A stretch of DNA of 64,000 nt, taken from the NCBI RefSeq assembly GCF_000455365.1, contig NZ_HG315688.1, positions 1 to 64,000 on the forward strand. The letters are read 5' to 3'. The stretch comes from Halopiger djelfimassiliensis. Lineage in GTDB: Archaea > Halobacteriota > Halobacteria > Halobacteriales > Natrialbaceae. Numbering within the stretch: the first letter of the stretch is position 1; every line of letters begins with the position of its first letter. The notes beneath the pieces were generated by a model. The model was not told where the DNA came from and ran no database searches. It saw only the letters and a list, made by a program, of their open reading frames with translations. Positions 1 to 7,694 of the stretch are shown one piece after another. A program made the position numbers and the translations under genes.

Positions 1-1
1 G

Positions 2-274
2 CAGGACGCGGCCAGCAGTACAGTTAAAGGCGCGACGAAAGGCTGGACCGCGGGTTCGATGCTCGGGTCCGTCGCCGGCCCGGCCGGTGCCGTTGCCGGT
101 GGACTCGCTGGCGTACCACTCGGGGCGTTCCTCACCACCAAGTTCGGTGAGCAGACCGCCGGCAAAATCCAAAAAGTCGTACGTGAAGTACTCGGGCTAC
201 AGACCGATCAGGAGTTCAACACAGGAACTGACACTGGATCAGAGACTGTGGCTGGTCAAAGTAGGAGTGGATAA
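2..274 (+). CDS. C-terminal end of a glycine/alanine-rich protein (5' end outside window)
   Basis: The frame is open from the left edge with no start codon before the hydrophobic stretch, so this is the tail of a longer gene. About 90 codons are visible. They hold a Gly/Ala-rich region (LGSVAGPAGAVAGGLAGV) followed by a charged helix-like segment and a Ser/Thr/Gly tail. The layout resembles the C-terminal half of the DUF4157 protein at 1200-2066, which also has a Gly/Ala/Val-rich block followed by a Lys-rich segment. The stop lies two bases before the next gene. I infer that this is the effector-like member of an upstream cassette copy; the N-terminal DUF4157 domain would lie outside the window. 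Confidence 0.6.
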   Translation, partial: QDAASSTVKGATKGWTAGSMLGSVAGPAGAVAGGLAGVPLGAFLTTKFGEQTAGKIQKVVREVLGLQTDQEFNTGTDTGSETVAGQSRSG

Positions 275-276
275 TC

Positions 277-1194
277 ATGGACGCGCAAATAACTGGACGA
301 ACAAATGAATTAATTGGACTGAGTGTCGTCGATAACGATGATGAGGAGCATGTAATTGATGTTCGGAAAGAAAATGGAGTAATCACTGGCCATCAACAAG
401 ACGGCTATCCAGATGAAGCCGCCAAACGATCCTTTAGAGGTAACGAAAACGTTGACCAGGCCCGTCGGTACGCAAAGTATTACGTCGACCAGGAGACGGA
501 GTACGACACGCTGCCGTGGGATCTAGACGCGGATCAGTTCGAGGCGGTCCGGCAGGCGTTGCAGGACCTCTCGGTCGAGGAGATAGAGACGCACTTTGGC
601 GACCTCCTTTCCCAGAGTCTGAGTCATTACGCGGACGACCCGGACGTTGATATTGGGGATACCACACGCCCGGAAGCACTTCCCGCGGAGCAGATCGGCG
701 GCGAGGACGCGGTTATCTACAAACAGGAGATTTACCTCGATGATGACGGCGCAATCGAGGCAGTGTCGGGCATCGGGATCACTTACTACGTCGCCAGGGG
801 TGAGCGCAAAACCGTCTGGCGCGGTGACGCGCCGGATCGAGAACCGGACGCCCGGGTCGAACTGTTCCCGGCACCGCTGGTCGATCCGGCACCGTTTCGG
901 GATTATCTCGTCTATAATCTCCGGTGTCAGATCCGCGATTGCTATCTCATGATGGGGCTGGAACCGCCCGAGGAGTACCGGGTGCTCGGCCACGGCCAGT
1001 ATCGGTTCACTGGGAAATACGATAGCTTCGACATTTACCCGCCGTATCACGTCTTCGACGCCGATATCCCCGGCTATACCCACGAATTCCGCCCGGATCT
1101 CCCGATCACCTGGGACGAACTCGGGGGGCTGGTTGATTCAGGGAGCAATCAGTCGCTGTACGACCAGATCAAAGACACACTGTTCAGCCGGTAA
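277..1194 (+). CDS. Uncharacterised partner protein of a DUF4157 module, copy 1
   Basis: I do not recognise the family. The 305-residue acidic protein is paralogous to the product of 2063-3037. Shared blocks are QDGYPDE near residue 42, ARRYAKYYVD near 65, HFGDLL near 108, DREPDAR near 190 and RDCYLMMGLEPPEEY near 220. No signal peptide or membrane segment is visible. It starts two bases after the preceding gene and ends five bases before the DUF4157 gene, so the three are probably co-transcribed. The first 60 bases are AT-rich compared with the rest of the window, which may mark transfer. Its fixed pairing with DUF4157 genes suggests a chaperone, adaptor or immunity-like partner, but this is inference from position only. 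Confidence 0.85.
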   Translation: MDAQITGRTNELIGLSVVDNDDEEHVIDVRKENGVITGHQQDGYPDEAAKRSFRGNENVDQARRYAKYYVDQETEYDTLPWDLDADQFEAVRQALQDLSVEEIETHFGDLLSQSLSHYADDPDVDIGDTTRPEALPAEQIGGEDAVIYKQEIYLDDDGAIEAVSGIGITYYVARGERKTVWRGDAPDREPDARVELFPAPLVDPAPFRDYLVYNLRCQIRDCYLMMGLEPPEEYRVLGHGQYRFTGKYDSFDIYPPYHVFDADIPGYTHEFRPDLPITWDELGGLVDSGSNQSLYDQIKDTLFSR

Positions 1195-1199
1195 CCGCG

Positions 1200-2066
1200 A
1201 TGATCGTCCGGCAGACACAGCAGGCGCTGGAAGAACACATGGATGACCCGCTGGGGGACGTCCGCATCTACACCGGGCCGCAGACTGCCAACGCCTGCCA
1301 AGACATCAATGTCCGGACCGTTACCGTCAGCAACCATCTCGCGTTCAACTACGCCGAATACGATCCCGAGAGTGCGGAGGGCCAGTTCCTGCTGGCACAC
1401 GAACTCGCTCACGTCCGCCAGCAGACCGGCGCGGCGATCAGCATGATGCCCAAGTCGGATGCAGACTTGGAGATCGACCCCGACCCGCAGTTAGAGCGTG
1501 AAGCCGACGAGGCGGCCCACGAGGCGTTGTCGGGTGAGGAACCACTGACTGTCAACCGGCTGGGAACAAGCGTCCGTATTCAGCGAACAGCGCTCGGAAA
1601 ACTGAACCCGTTCAGTGGGGCGAACGATCGAGACGGTGGCGAACTGGTTCCCGACGAGGTTGCGGCTGATCCCGAAGCACTGGCCGAGGAAGTTCGAACC
1701 CTCAAGGTCAACCAGGCGAAACTGTTCAACGCGGTCAATTCCGACCGAAGCACGATCGACCGCGTCGGTGAAGCCGCCGGGGCTGGGGTTGTAGGAACCA
1801 CGACATCCCTGGTCGTCGGTGCCGTGACTTCAAACCCGGTGTTAGGGTCGCTCGCTGGCGGAGCCGTCTCCGACGTCGGCAAAACGCTGTACGGCAAGCT
1901 CTGGGGCAAAGGACGTGATGCGATTGCCAACGCCGAAATCCCGGACGTGTCTCTCGATCAACTCGGCGGTGTCAAAGCATCGATCGAGGAACTGATCGAT
2001 GAGAAACTTCGAAAACGGTTCCGTGATGATGCTCAGACTGGATCGAGCCGGTTTGAGGAGGAATGA
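1200..2066 (+). CDS. DUF4157 (eCIS-core-type) protein with HELAH metalloprotease-like motif
   Basis: The protein has 288 residues. Residues 1-110 resemble DUF4157: VRIYTGPQTANAC near 21, then a segment ending in FLLAHELAHVRQQTG near 64-78. HELAH fits the HExxH zinc-metalloprotease signature, and a following ..EREADEAAHEAL segment is typical of the family. The second half is a Gly/Ala/Val-rich stretch (about residues 175-215) that could insert into or cross a membrane, followed by a charged C-terminal helix. DUF4157 domains are known from cargo and effectors of extracellular contractile injection systems and from other secreted toxins. The gene lies between two paralogous partner genes and overlaps the next start by four bases (ATGA). 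No eCIS structural gene is inside the window, so delivery is inferred. Confidence 0.8.
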   Translation: MIVRQTQQALEEHMDDPLGDVRIYTGPQTANACQDINVRTVTVSNHLAFNYAEYDPESAEGQFLLAHELAHVRQQTGAAISMMPKSDADLEIDPDPQLEREADEAAHEALSGEEPLTVNRLGTSVRIQRTALGKLNPFSGANDRDGGELVPDEVAADPEALAEEVRTLKVNQAKLFNAVNSDRSTIDRVGEAAGAGVVGTTTSLVVGAVTSNPVLGSLAGGAVSDVGKTLYGKLWGKGRDAIANAEIPDVSLDQLGGVKASIEELIDEKLRKRFRDDAQTGSSRFEEE

Positions 2067-3037
2067 GCATGGAGGGAACAATCGTTGGAGAGGACGACCG
2101 AGGAATCGGTGTCAAAGTCATTGATGGTAATTCTGAGAATCATACTGTCTCAGTAGGTTTTGATGGTAAAATACAGGGTCATTCTCAGGATGGGTATCCA
2201 GATGATCCATCTAAACGCAACCCGGAAGAGAGCGAGCGTATCCACCAAGCTCGGAAATTCGCCCAGTATTACGTCTACTGTGAGCGTGGCTACGATACCG
2301 TGAAACCGCGTCGAATTCACCCCGAGCGGATCAACGCTGTTCGGGTCGCCATCGCCGGACTCTCCGAGTCGGAGTTCGAGCAGTACTTCGGTGACCTTTA
2401 CCACCAACTTCGGAGTTACGACGACCCTGGTACCGACCGCGTGATCGAGGTCCCGTCGGCGGCGTCGAGCCCCGAGTCGGTGCTCTATCGGAAGAACGTC
2501 TATTTGGGATTGGATCCGTTCGAGACCGAATTCAGCGCGGAAGCTGAAGCGATCGCTGCCCGTCACGGGCTGGATCTCTCGCTGGAGCAGTTAGATACCA
2601 TGTCACTCGAGGAGGGATCGACGATCGACCTCGATGGCTGGGAGGCTGCGTCCCGAGAACTGGGAACACTAGCCGACGCCGCCGACGGTGATCTCTCCGA
2701 TGGGTTACAGATCGCCGGCGTCTCGTCGCTGCACATGGCGTACATCGACGGCCGGGGCGAGGAACACGTTACCGACGCCGACGAGCCGTTCGACCGCGAA
2801 CCCGACGCGCGGATCGAACTCCCCGTGATGGACGCAGGCTCCCTCGCGGAGTTTCAGGACTACGTCAACCACAACTTGGCCTGCCAGGTGCGCGACTCCT
2901 TCGTCCGAATGGGACTTGAACCGCCGGAACCGTTTCAGATCCTCGGCTATGGTGAGTTCGAAGCTGCCGAGCAGTACAAGCGCCTCGAGATGTACCCGAA
3001 CTACATCGATCCCGAGGAACAGCACGCGTTCGTCTGA
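2063..3037 (+). CDS. Uncharacterised partner protein of a DUF4157 module, copy 2
   Basis: This is a paralogue of the 277-1194 product, 324 residues if it starts at the ATG overlapping the previous stop (a second ATG lies two codons later). Matching blocks are QDGYPDD, ARKFAQYYV, YFGDLY, DREPDAR and MGLEPPEPFQILGYGE. Compared with copy 1 it has about 60 extra residues in the middle (around 155-215). It ends about 40 residues early, at the position equivalent to YPPYHVFD in copy 1. The DNA right after the stop is a decayed DUF4157 copy, so the short C-terminus probably comes from the deletion that created that remnant. Function unknown. The start of the gene is again relatively AT-rich. Confidence 0.83.
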   Translation: MSMEGTIVGEDDRGIGVKVIDGNSENHTVSVGFDGKIQGHSQDGYPDDPSKRNPEESERIHQARKFAQYYVYCERGYDTVKPRRIHPERINAVRVAIAGLSESEFEQYFGDLYHQLRSYDDPGTDRVIEVPSAASSPESVLYRKNVYLGLDPFETEFSAEAEAIAARHGLDLSLEQLDTMSLEEGSTIDLDGWEAASRELGTLADAADGDLSDGLQIAGVSSLHMAYIDGRGEEHVTDADEPFDREPDARIELPVMDAGSLAEFQDYVNHNLACQVRDSFVRMGLEPPEPFQILGYGEFEAAEQYKRLEMYPNYIDPEEQHAFV

Positions 3038-3049
3038 CTTGACGAGCTG

Positions 3050-3230
3050 CCGCCGTCGTGGAGCCGAATACGATCCTCAGACGCCGCAAAACTGGCATGG
3101 ACTCGCCGACGTCGAATAGGAGACCGGTGCGGCGATCAGTATGATGCCTACGTCGGATGATCTCGAGATCGACCCCGGCCCGCAGTTGGAGCGGAAGACC
3201 GACGGGGCGTCGAGCGAGCGACCGCACGAA
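3050..3230 (+). pseudogene. Decayed DUF4157 fragment (third cassette copy)
   Basis: The DNA aligns with part of the intact DUF4157 gene (about 1352-1520). Both share GCCGAATACGATCC, a CTCG.CACGTC segment, AGACCGG.GCGGCGATCAG.ATGATGCC and GAGATCGACCCCG.CCCGCAGTT. The HELAH coding part is deleted and a stop codon sits inside (near 3117), so no DUF4157 protein can be made. An AUG-initiated frame at 3141 runs on but keeps only the part after the motif. The fragment shows that the locus once carried at least one more cassette. Confidence 0.75.
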
Positions 3231-3274
3231 TCCATGCCGGTCGTGACGGCTTCACGCGGCTTCCAGGCTCGAAT

Positions 3275-4021
3275 TTACGAGGGCTCCGCCACGAAGACGA
3301 GATGTGGCTCCGTCCGGCGGTCGCTTTCGACGCGCTCGAGTCGCGCGATCGAAAACCCGGCGTCGGTGATGCGGTCGGTCCAGTAGGATTCGGGGTCGGC
3401 CGTTGTCCCGTCGGGCGTGATGGGGAGTTCGAGGATTCCGACGGCACCGTCCGGGGCACAGACCCGCCGGAGTTCCGCGAGCGCCGCCCGCTGATCGTCG
3501 GCCGGAAGATCGTGGAGGACCCGACACGCGGTCACGACGTCCTGGGAGTCGGTCGCGACGGGAAGCCGGGTCGCGTCGCCGGCGACCGGGGAGACGTCGA
3601 TGCCGGCGGCACGGCCGTTTCGCACGGCGAGTCGCGGCCCGTTGCCGAGAATGATCCGGTCGTCGAACACGTCGAGGCCGACGACGGCGCAGTCGTCGGG
3701 GACGAACGGCGCGAGGCCGACCAGCGACCGCCCGGTGCCACAGCCGACGTCGAGGACGGTGGCGGCCCCGTCGATCGGCAACTGCCGTGCCAGCGTTTCG
3801 TACTTGCGCCGTCGAACCCGCCAGGGCGGCGGCGACAGGACGGTTCGAGCCGTTCGAGCGCCGACGGATCCCGCCGCCAGCCCCGCGAGGCCGGCAAGCG
3901 TCCGGACTCGCCGGGACGCCGTCCGCCGCCCGACCAGAACGGCACCGGCGACGACCACGAGCGCGAACGCGAGCCGCGCCAGCCGTCGCCGCCAGTGATA
4001 GAGCCCGAAGTAGTATCGCAT
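3275..4021 (-). CDS. Membrane-anchored class I SAM-dependent methyltransferase
   Basis: The product is 248 residues from the chosen ATG. The N-terminus has one hydrophobic segment (about residues 17-33, then a weaker Gly/Ala-rich one). The methyltransferase fold follows: motif I is VLDVGCGTG near 90, an acidic LDVFDD near 115, and a later LHDLP segment. Substrate unknown. A longer frame could start at 4096, but the extra 25 residues look untranslated (low complexity, no family-like features). The gene is transcribed divergently from the alcohol dehydrogenase, and its 3' end meets the decayed DUF4157 fragment. Confidence 0.8.
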   Translation of the reverse strand: MRYYFGLYHWRRRLARLAFALVVVAGAVLVGRRTASRRVRTLAGLAGLAAGSVGARTARTVLSPPPWRVRRRKYETLARQLPIDGAATVLDVGCGTGRSLVGLAPFVPDDCAVVGLDVFDDRIILGNGPRLAVRNGRAAGIDVSPVAGDATRLPVATDSQDVVTACRVLHDLPADDQRAALAELRRVCAPDGAVGILELPITPDGTTADPESYWTDRITDAGFSIARLERVESDRRTEPHLVFVAEPS

Positions 4022-4172
4022 CGGTATCCGTACGCACGGTGCGACGGCAGGGACCAAAAACGTCCGTACGGACGCCGGCAGAGAGCCGCCGCCCATCGCC
4101 TGCGACCCGCGAACGGGCCGGCCGCCCGGGGCGATGCCGCGGCCGGAAGTATCGGCGATAACCGTCCCAAAC

Positions 4173-4179
4173 TTTTATA
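4173..4179 (+). promoter_or_regulatory. TATA box of the alcohol dehydrogenase gene
   Basis: TTTTATA sits with its centre 27 bases before the ATG at 4203. That spacing puts transcription start at or next to the start codon, as in leaderless haloarchaeal mRNAs. It also supports choosing 4203 over the upstream in-frame ATG at 4134. Confidence 0.6.
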
Positions 4180-4202
4180 CGCTCCGTCGGGACGGGCGAG
4201 GT

Positions 4203-5264
4203 ATGCGAGCAGCCGTACTCGAGGAGCACGGGGAACCGCTGTCGATCACGGACGTCGAGTATCCGGAGCCGAACCCGGATCAGGTGGTCGTGGAGACGGA
4301 AGCCTGCGGGATCTGTCGCAGCGACTGGCACGCCTGGCAGGGCGACTGGAGCTGGATCGGCGCGTCGGTCCCCGAGGGACAGATCCTCGGCCACGAGCCG
4401 GCGGGCGTCGTCGCGGCGGTCGGCGAGGACGTCGAAACGCTCCGGGAGGGCGATCGAGTCGCCGTGCCGTTTCACCTCGGCGACGGGACCTGCCCACACT
4501 GCCGGGAGGGGCGGGCCAACAACTGCGAAACGGTGGTGCCCCTCGGGCTGTCGGGGGTCGCGCCGGGCGCGTTCGCGGAGGCGTTCCCGGTCCGCGAAGC
4601 CGATTTCAACTGCGTCCGGCTTCCGGACGACGTCGGCTTCACCGAGATGGCCGGGCTCGGCTGTCGGTTCATGACCGCCTACCACGCGCTGGCCGACCGC
4701 GCCGACCTCCGGCCCGGCGACTGGGTGGCGGTCCACGGCTGTGGCGGGGTCGGCCTCTCGGCGATCCACATCGCCGACGCGCTCGGCGCACACCCGATCG
4801 CGGTCGACGTCCTCGAGGACAAACTCGAGCGGGCACGGGACCTCGGCGCGGTCGAGACCGTCGACGTCTCCGCGGTCGACAACCCGGCTCAGGAGGTCAA
4901 GGCCATCGCCGACGGCGGCGCGGACGTTTCGATCGATGCGCTGGGGATCGCCGAGACCTGCAGGAACTCGATCGCCTGCCTCGGGACGCGGGGCAGCCAC
5001 GTTCAGGTCGGACTCACGACCGGCGAGGAGCAGGGCCGGATCGAGTTACCGGTCGACGCGATGACGATGCAGGAACTGGATTTCCACGGCTCGTTTGGGA
5101 TGCCGCTGGTCCGCTATGGGGAGTTGTTCAGACTGATCGCGCAGGGAACCCTCGAGCCGAGCGCGATCATCGGCGAGACGCTGTCGCTCGAGGCGGCACC
5201 GGAGACGCTGGCCGCGATGGACGACTACGAGACGGTCGGCATTCCGGTCATTACGGAGTTTTAG
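4203..5264 (+). CDS. Zinc-dependent alcohol dehydrogenase (MDR family)
   Basis: This 353-residue protein is a medium-chain dehydrogenase that should oxidise an alcohol with NAD(P). Catalytic zinc ligands are visible in CGICRSDWHAW (about residue 37) and GHEPAG (about 63). A CPHC..C cluster around residues 97-108 is the structural zinc lobe, though it shows only three clear cysteines. The Rossmann motif GCGGVGLSAI is near residue 180. The start follows from the TATA box 27 bases upstream. It stands alone, with a 400-base gap downstream. The substrate cannot be read from the sequence; the zinc-dependent alcohol dehydrogenase family is certain enough, a specific activity is not. Confidence 0.9.
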   Translation: MRAAVLEEHGEPLSITDVEYPEPNPDQVVVETEACGICRSDWHAWQGDWSWIGASVPEGQILGHEPAGVVAAVGEDVETLREGDRVAVPFHLGDGTCPHCREGRANNCETVVPLGLSGVAPGAFAEAFPVREADFNCVRLPDDVGFTEMAGLGCRFMTAYHALADRADLRPGDWVAVHGCGGVGLSAIHIADALGAHPIAVDVLEDKLERARDLGAVETVDVSAVDNPAQEVKAIADGGADVSIDALGIAETCRNSIACLGTRGSHVQVGLTTGEEQGRIELPVDAMTMQELDFHGSFGMPLVRYGELFRLIAQGTLEPSAIIGETLSLEAAPETLAAMDDYETVGIPVITEF

Positions 5265-5673
5265 GCCGAAGTCCGGGCGGGGCGGGAACCCGCGCCGGCG
5301 TGAGAGACATGAGCTAACTCGAAGCGGGGGCGAGTCCACTTCCGAGCGATCCGGGCACGAACGCACGCAATCGACTGGTCAGCGCGTCGTTGTCTGGGCC
5401 AAGCGCGTACCCGGCGGGGCGTTTCATCCCCGCACGAGGAGCAATGCAAGTGCCCACCTTTGTTATGGAGCCGATTGGAGCCCGGTAGTCCATCCGATCG
5501 GCTGACAGGACGCGTATACTCCGGATATAGCGGCGTGCTACGGATCGGTTGGCGGTCCGTTCGAAACGACCGCGACCGGTTGGCGACCCCTTCGATTCGA
5601 TAGGCCGCGACTTCCGGCCCGCCGCCGGCGCGTCCTTGCCAGCGACGACCGGAAACGGATACTGCTGGACCAC
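5265..5673. other. Gene-free stretch between ADH and the Gfo/Idh/MocA gene
   Basis: About 400 bases with no convincing gene. Two minus-strand frames are open (5261-5449, beginning with a CxxC, and 5314-5673), but neither has a family-like sequence or a supporting promoter. A TATA-like GGATATAG occurs near 5523, more than 150 bases before the next start. The region could be an old insertion scar, which I cannot show. Confidence 0.4.
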
Positions 5674-5685
5674 ATGTGCGCGCCT

Positions 5686-6699
5686 ATGAGCGACCCGTCA
5701 CCGCTTCGCATCGGTATCGTCGGCCTCGGGTACATCGGAACGACCGTCGGCGGCCAGTTCTTTCGCCACCCCGATGCGACCGTTCGGGCGGTCTGCGATC
5801 TCGCGGACTCCCGCCGCACAGAGGTCGGATCGACCTTCGACGTCCCGTCGGACCGACGGTACGCCGCCTCCGAGACGATGCTCGAGGACTGCGACCTCGA
5901 TGCGGTCCTGATCGGAACGCCTCACACGCTCCACTACGAACAGACCGTCGCCGCCCTCGAGCACGGCTGTCACGTCTACTGCGACAAACCCCTCGCGACG
6001 GACCTCGAGCACGCCCGCGATCTCGCGAGGCGGGCCGAGCGGAGCCGGGAAACGCTGTTCGTCGGCTATCAACGACACGTACAGACGGCGTTCCGGCACG
6101 CTCGCGAACGGTTCGTCGGCCCGGAAAGCCCGTCCCCGAACTGGCTGACCGCGTCGATCACCCAGAACTGGATCGACGACTCGAGGGGGACGTGGCGTCT
6201 CGATCCCGACCGCTCGGGTGGCGGCTTCCTCTCCGATACGGGAAGTCACCTCCTCGACGGTATCCTCTGGACGACCGGCCTCGAACCCGACTCCGTGGCC
6301 GCGAGCATGGACTTTTACGACGATGCAAAGCGGATCGATCGGCGCGCCCACCTCGACGTCCGGTTCGAACGCGGCGCGACGGGGACGGTTTCGCTGTACG
6401 GCGACGCGCCGTCGGTTCGGGAACACATTCACTGCTGGGACGACGACGGCGCGGTGTACATCGAGGGCACACAGTGGGGGCCGCGAACGGTGGTCGAGGT
6501 CGACGCCGACGCCGGCGAGTATACCCCCTACGTCGATCCCCGCCGGGAACGGTCCCGCGCCGACGCCTTCCTCGAGAGCGTCCGCGAGGGGAGCGATCCC
6601 CCGGCGACGGCTCGAGACGCGCTCCGGGTAACGGCGCTGACCACGGCCGCCTACGAGGCGGCCCGAACCGGGGAACGGATTCCGGTTCCCGACGTGTAG
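5686..6699 (+). CDS. Gfo/Idh/MocA-family oxidoreductase
   Basis: An NAD(P)-dependent dehydrogenase of about 337 residues, of the sugar or inositol dehydrogenase type. The N-terminal Rossmann fold has GIVGLGYIG at about residues 9-17. The family Lys motif appears as CDKPLA near residue 100 (usually EKP). A C-terminal alpha/beta domain has GGGFLSDTGSHLLDG near 180, including the conserved Asp and His of the active site. The start is taken at the second ATG (MSDPS); an ATG four codons upstream is possible. The neighbours give no pathway, so the substrate is unknown. Confidence 0.85.
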   Translation: MSDPSPLRIGIVGLGYIGTTVGGQFFRHPDATVRAVCDLADSRRTEVGSTFDVPSDRRYAASETMLEDCDLDAVLIGTPHTLHYEQTVAALEHGCHVYCDKPLATDLEHARDLARRAERSRETLFVGYQRHVQTAFRHARERFVGPESPSPNWLTASITQNWIDDSRGTWRLDPDRSGGGFLSDTGSHLLDGILWTTGLEPDSVAASMDFYDDAKRIDRRAHLDVRFERGATGTVSLYGDAPSVREHIHCWDDDGAVYIEGTQWGPRTVVEVDADAGEYTPYVDPRRERSRADAFLESVREGSDPPATARDALRVTALTTAAYEAARTGERIPVPDV

Positions 6700-7092
6700 C
6701 TCGCGGCGAAAGTGACGGTATTTCGACGGTTGTACCGTCCGTGTACGACGGTCGGACGACCGGACTCAAGCGACGAGGAATCGCCGCCGATCGGGTCCGA
6801 ACGCGAGTCCGAAACCGGGCCGAGAAACCGCCGGATAACCGTCCGCGCCGGGCGAGATAGCGGGTCGTTTCCGGCGGGCGCGTCGGATCGGCACGGGCCG
6901 AGCGAGAGCCGCCGCTTGCATGCAGTTACGGAATATTTACTCCGATCCAAAACCGTTCAATCAACGATGACAGACCGTACCACGGACAGCGGTTCCGGCT
7001 GCGAACGAATCCGGCGGTAAGAAACCCATAGACGGTCGCTCCTTTCGGTTACAAGCCGGATAACTACAACCAGTGCAGCCGATCGATCCGGT
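6700..7092. other. Gene-free stretch before the small zinc-finger gene
   Basis: About 390 bases without a supported gene. It holds an AT-rich GGAATATTTACT near 6929 and, 30 bases later, a 17-codon frame (6967-7020), which is too short to call. A TATA-like GGATAACTAC near 7058 could serve the zinc-finger gene at 7093. Confidence 0.4.
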
Positions 7093-7308
7093 ATGATCAC
7101 CTGCAGTCACTGCGAGACCCCGCAGTTCTTGCAGATCACTCAGAGCCGCGTCTACTTCGAGGACGGGGAGATGATCAACGAGATCTCCGAGACCTACGAG
7201 TGTACGCTCTGCGGGGCGACCGGGCGGTACGTCTACGACGAGGACCACGACGAGGAAACCGTCACCGGCGACGTCGAACTCACGACGGAACGCCCGAAAT
7301 TCGCTTGA
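7093..7308 (+). CDS. Small zinc-ribbon protein, 71 residues
   Basis: The protein has two CxxC knuckles (CSHC at residues 4-7 and CTLC at 37-40) spaced as in a single zinc ribbon, with an acidic remainder. Such short zinc-finger proteins are abundant in haloarchaea and mostly uncharacterised. It is convergent with gvpM, with about 60 bases between the two stops. It may bind nucleic acid or a protein partner, but nothing in the sequence decides this. Confidence 0.75.
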   Translation: MITCSHCETPQFLQITQSRVYFEDGEMINEISETYECTLCGATGRYVYDEDHDEETVTGDVELTTERPKFA

Positions 7309-7367
7309 CCGGTCGCCCCCGTTCGGGGGCGACGGACGGTACCGACGGTTCAACCCGTCGACGCGTC

Positions 7368-7694
7368 TCACTCTCGGTTCTCGGTTTCGGGTTCGGACCG
7401 ATCGTCCGCCGCCACCGATCGCCCGTCCCTGTGCCCGATCGCGAGGCGCTCCGGGTCGTCGGGGGTGTCGTACTGTCTCCGTTCGACCGCCCGCGTTCTG
7501 TGTCTGGCGTCCCACTCCTCGAAGAGGCCGTACTCGGTCATCGTCTCCATGCCCGCGATCGCCGCCGTGAGTTTGATTCCCACGAGCGGGATCTCCGCGA
7601 CCGAGACGATCACGTCGGCCCGGACGATCACGCCGTCCCGGAGTAACACGTCGAGGACGTCGACCAGCGCCTCGTCGTCCTTGCGCGGTCTCAT
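7368..7694 (-). CDS. gvpM: Gas vesicle protein GvpM
   Basis: A GvpA/J/M-family protein of 108 residues. The N-terminal 55 residues carry the small GvpA-like fold (LVDVLDVLLRDGVIVRADV, then VSVAEIPLVGIKL). The C-terminus is a charged tail rich in Arg, Asp and Glu. It is the last gene of the leftward operon, and its ATG overlaps the gvpL stop by four bases. In known clusters GvpM is a minor component needed early in vesicle formation. It is told apart from GvpJ by position after gvpL and by the shorter acidic tail. Confidence 0.88.
   Translation of the reverse strand: MRPRKDDEALVDVLDVLLRDGVIVRADVIVSVAEIPLVGIKLTAAIAGMETMTEYGLFEEWDARHRTRAVERRQYDTPDDPERLAIGHRDGRSVAADDRSEPETENRE

Noticed and set aside
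3252-5317. Very long open frames on both strands (3252-5000 minus, 3302-5317 plus) across the methyltransferase and ADH genes
   Set aside because: They are Arg/Gly/Pro-rich shadow frames of GC-rich coding DNA; the methyltransferase and ADH frames carry family motifs, these do not.
5261-5449. Minus-strand frame with a CxxC near its start after the ADH gene
   Set aside because: One CxxC only, Arg-rich remainder, no promoter; its start also overlaps another open frame. Not enough for a gene.
6967-7020. 17-codon frame behind a TATA-like element in the gap before the zinc-finger gene
   Set aside because: Too short, no ribosome-binding site, no family; promoter-like sequence alone is common in AT-richer gaps.
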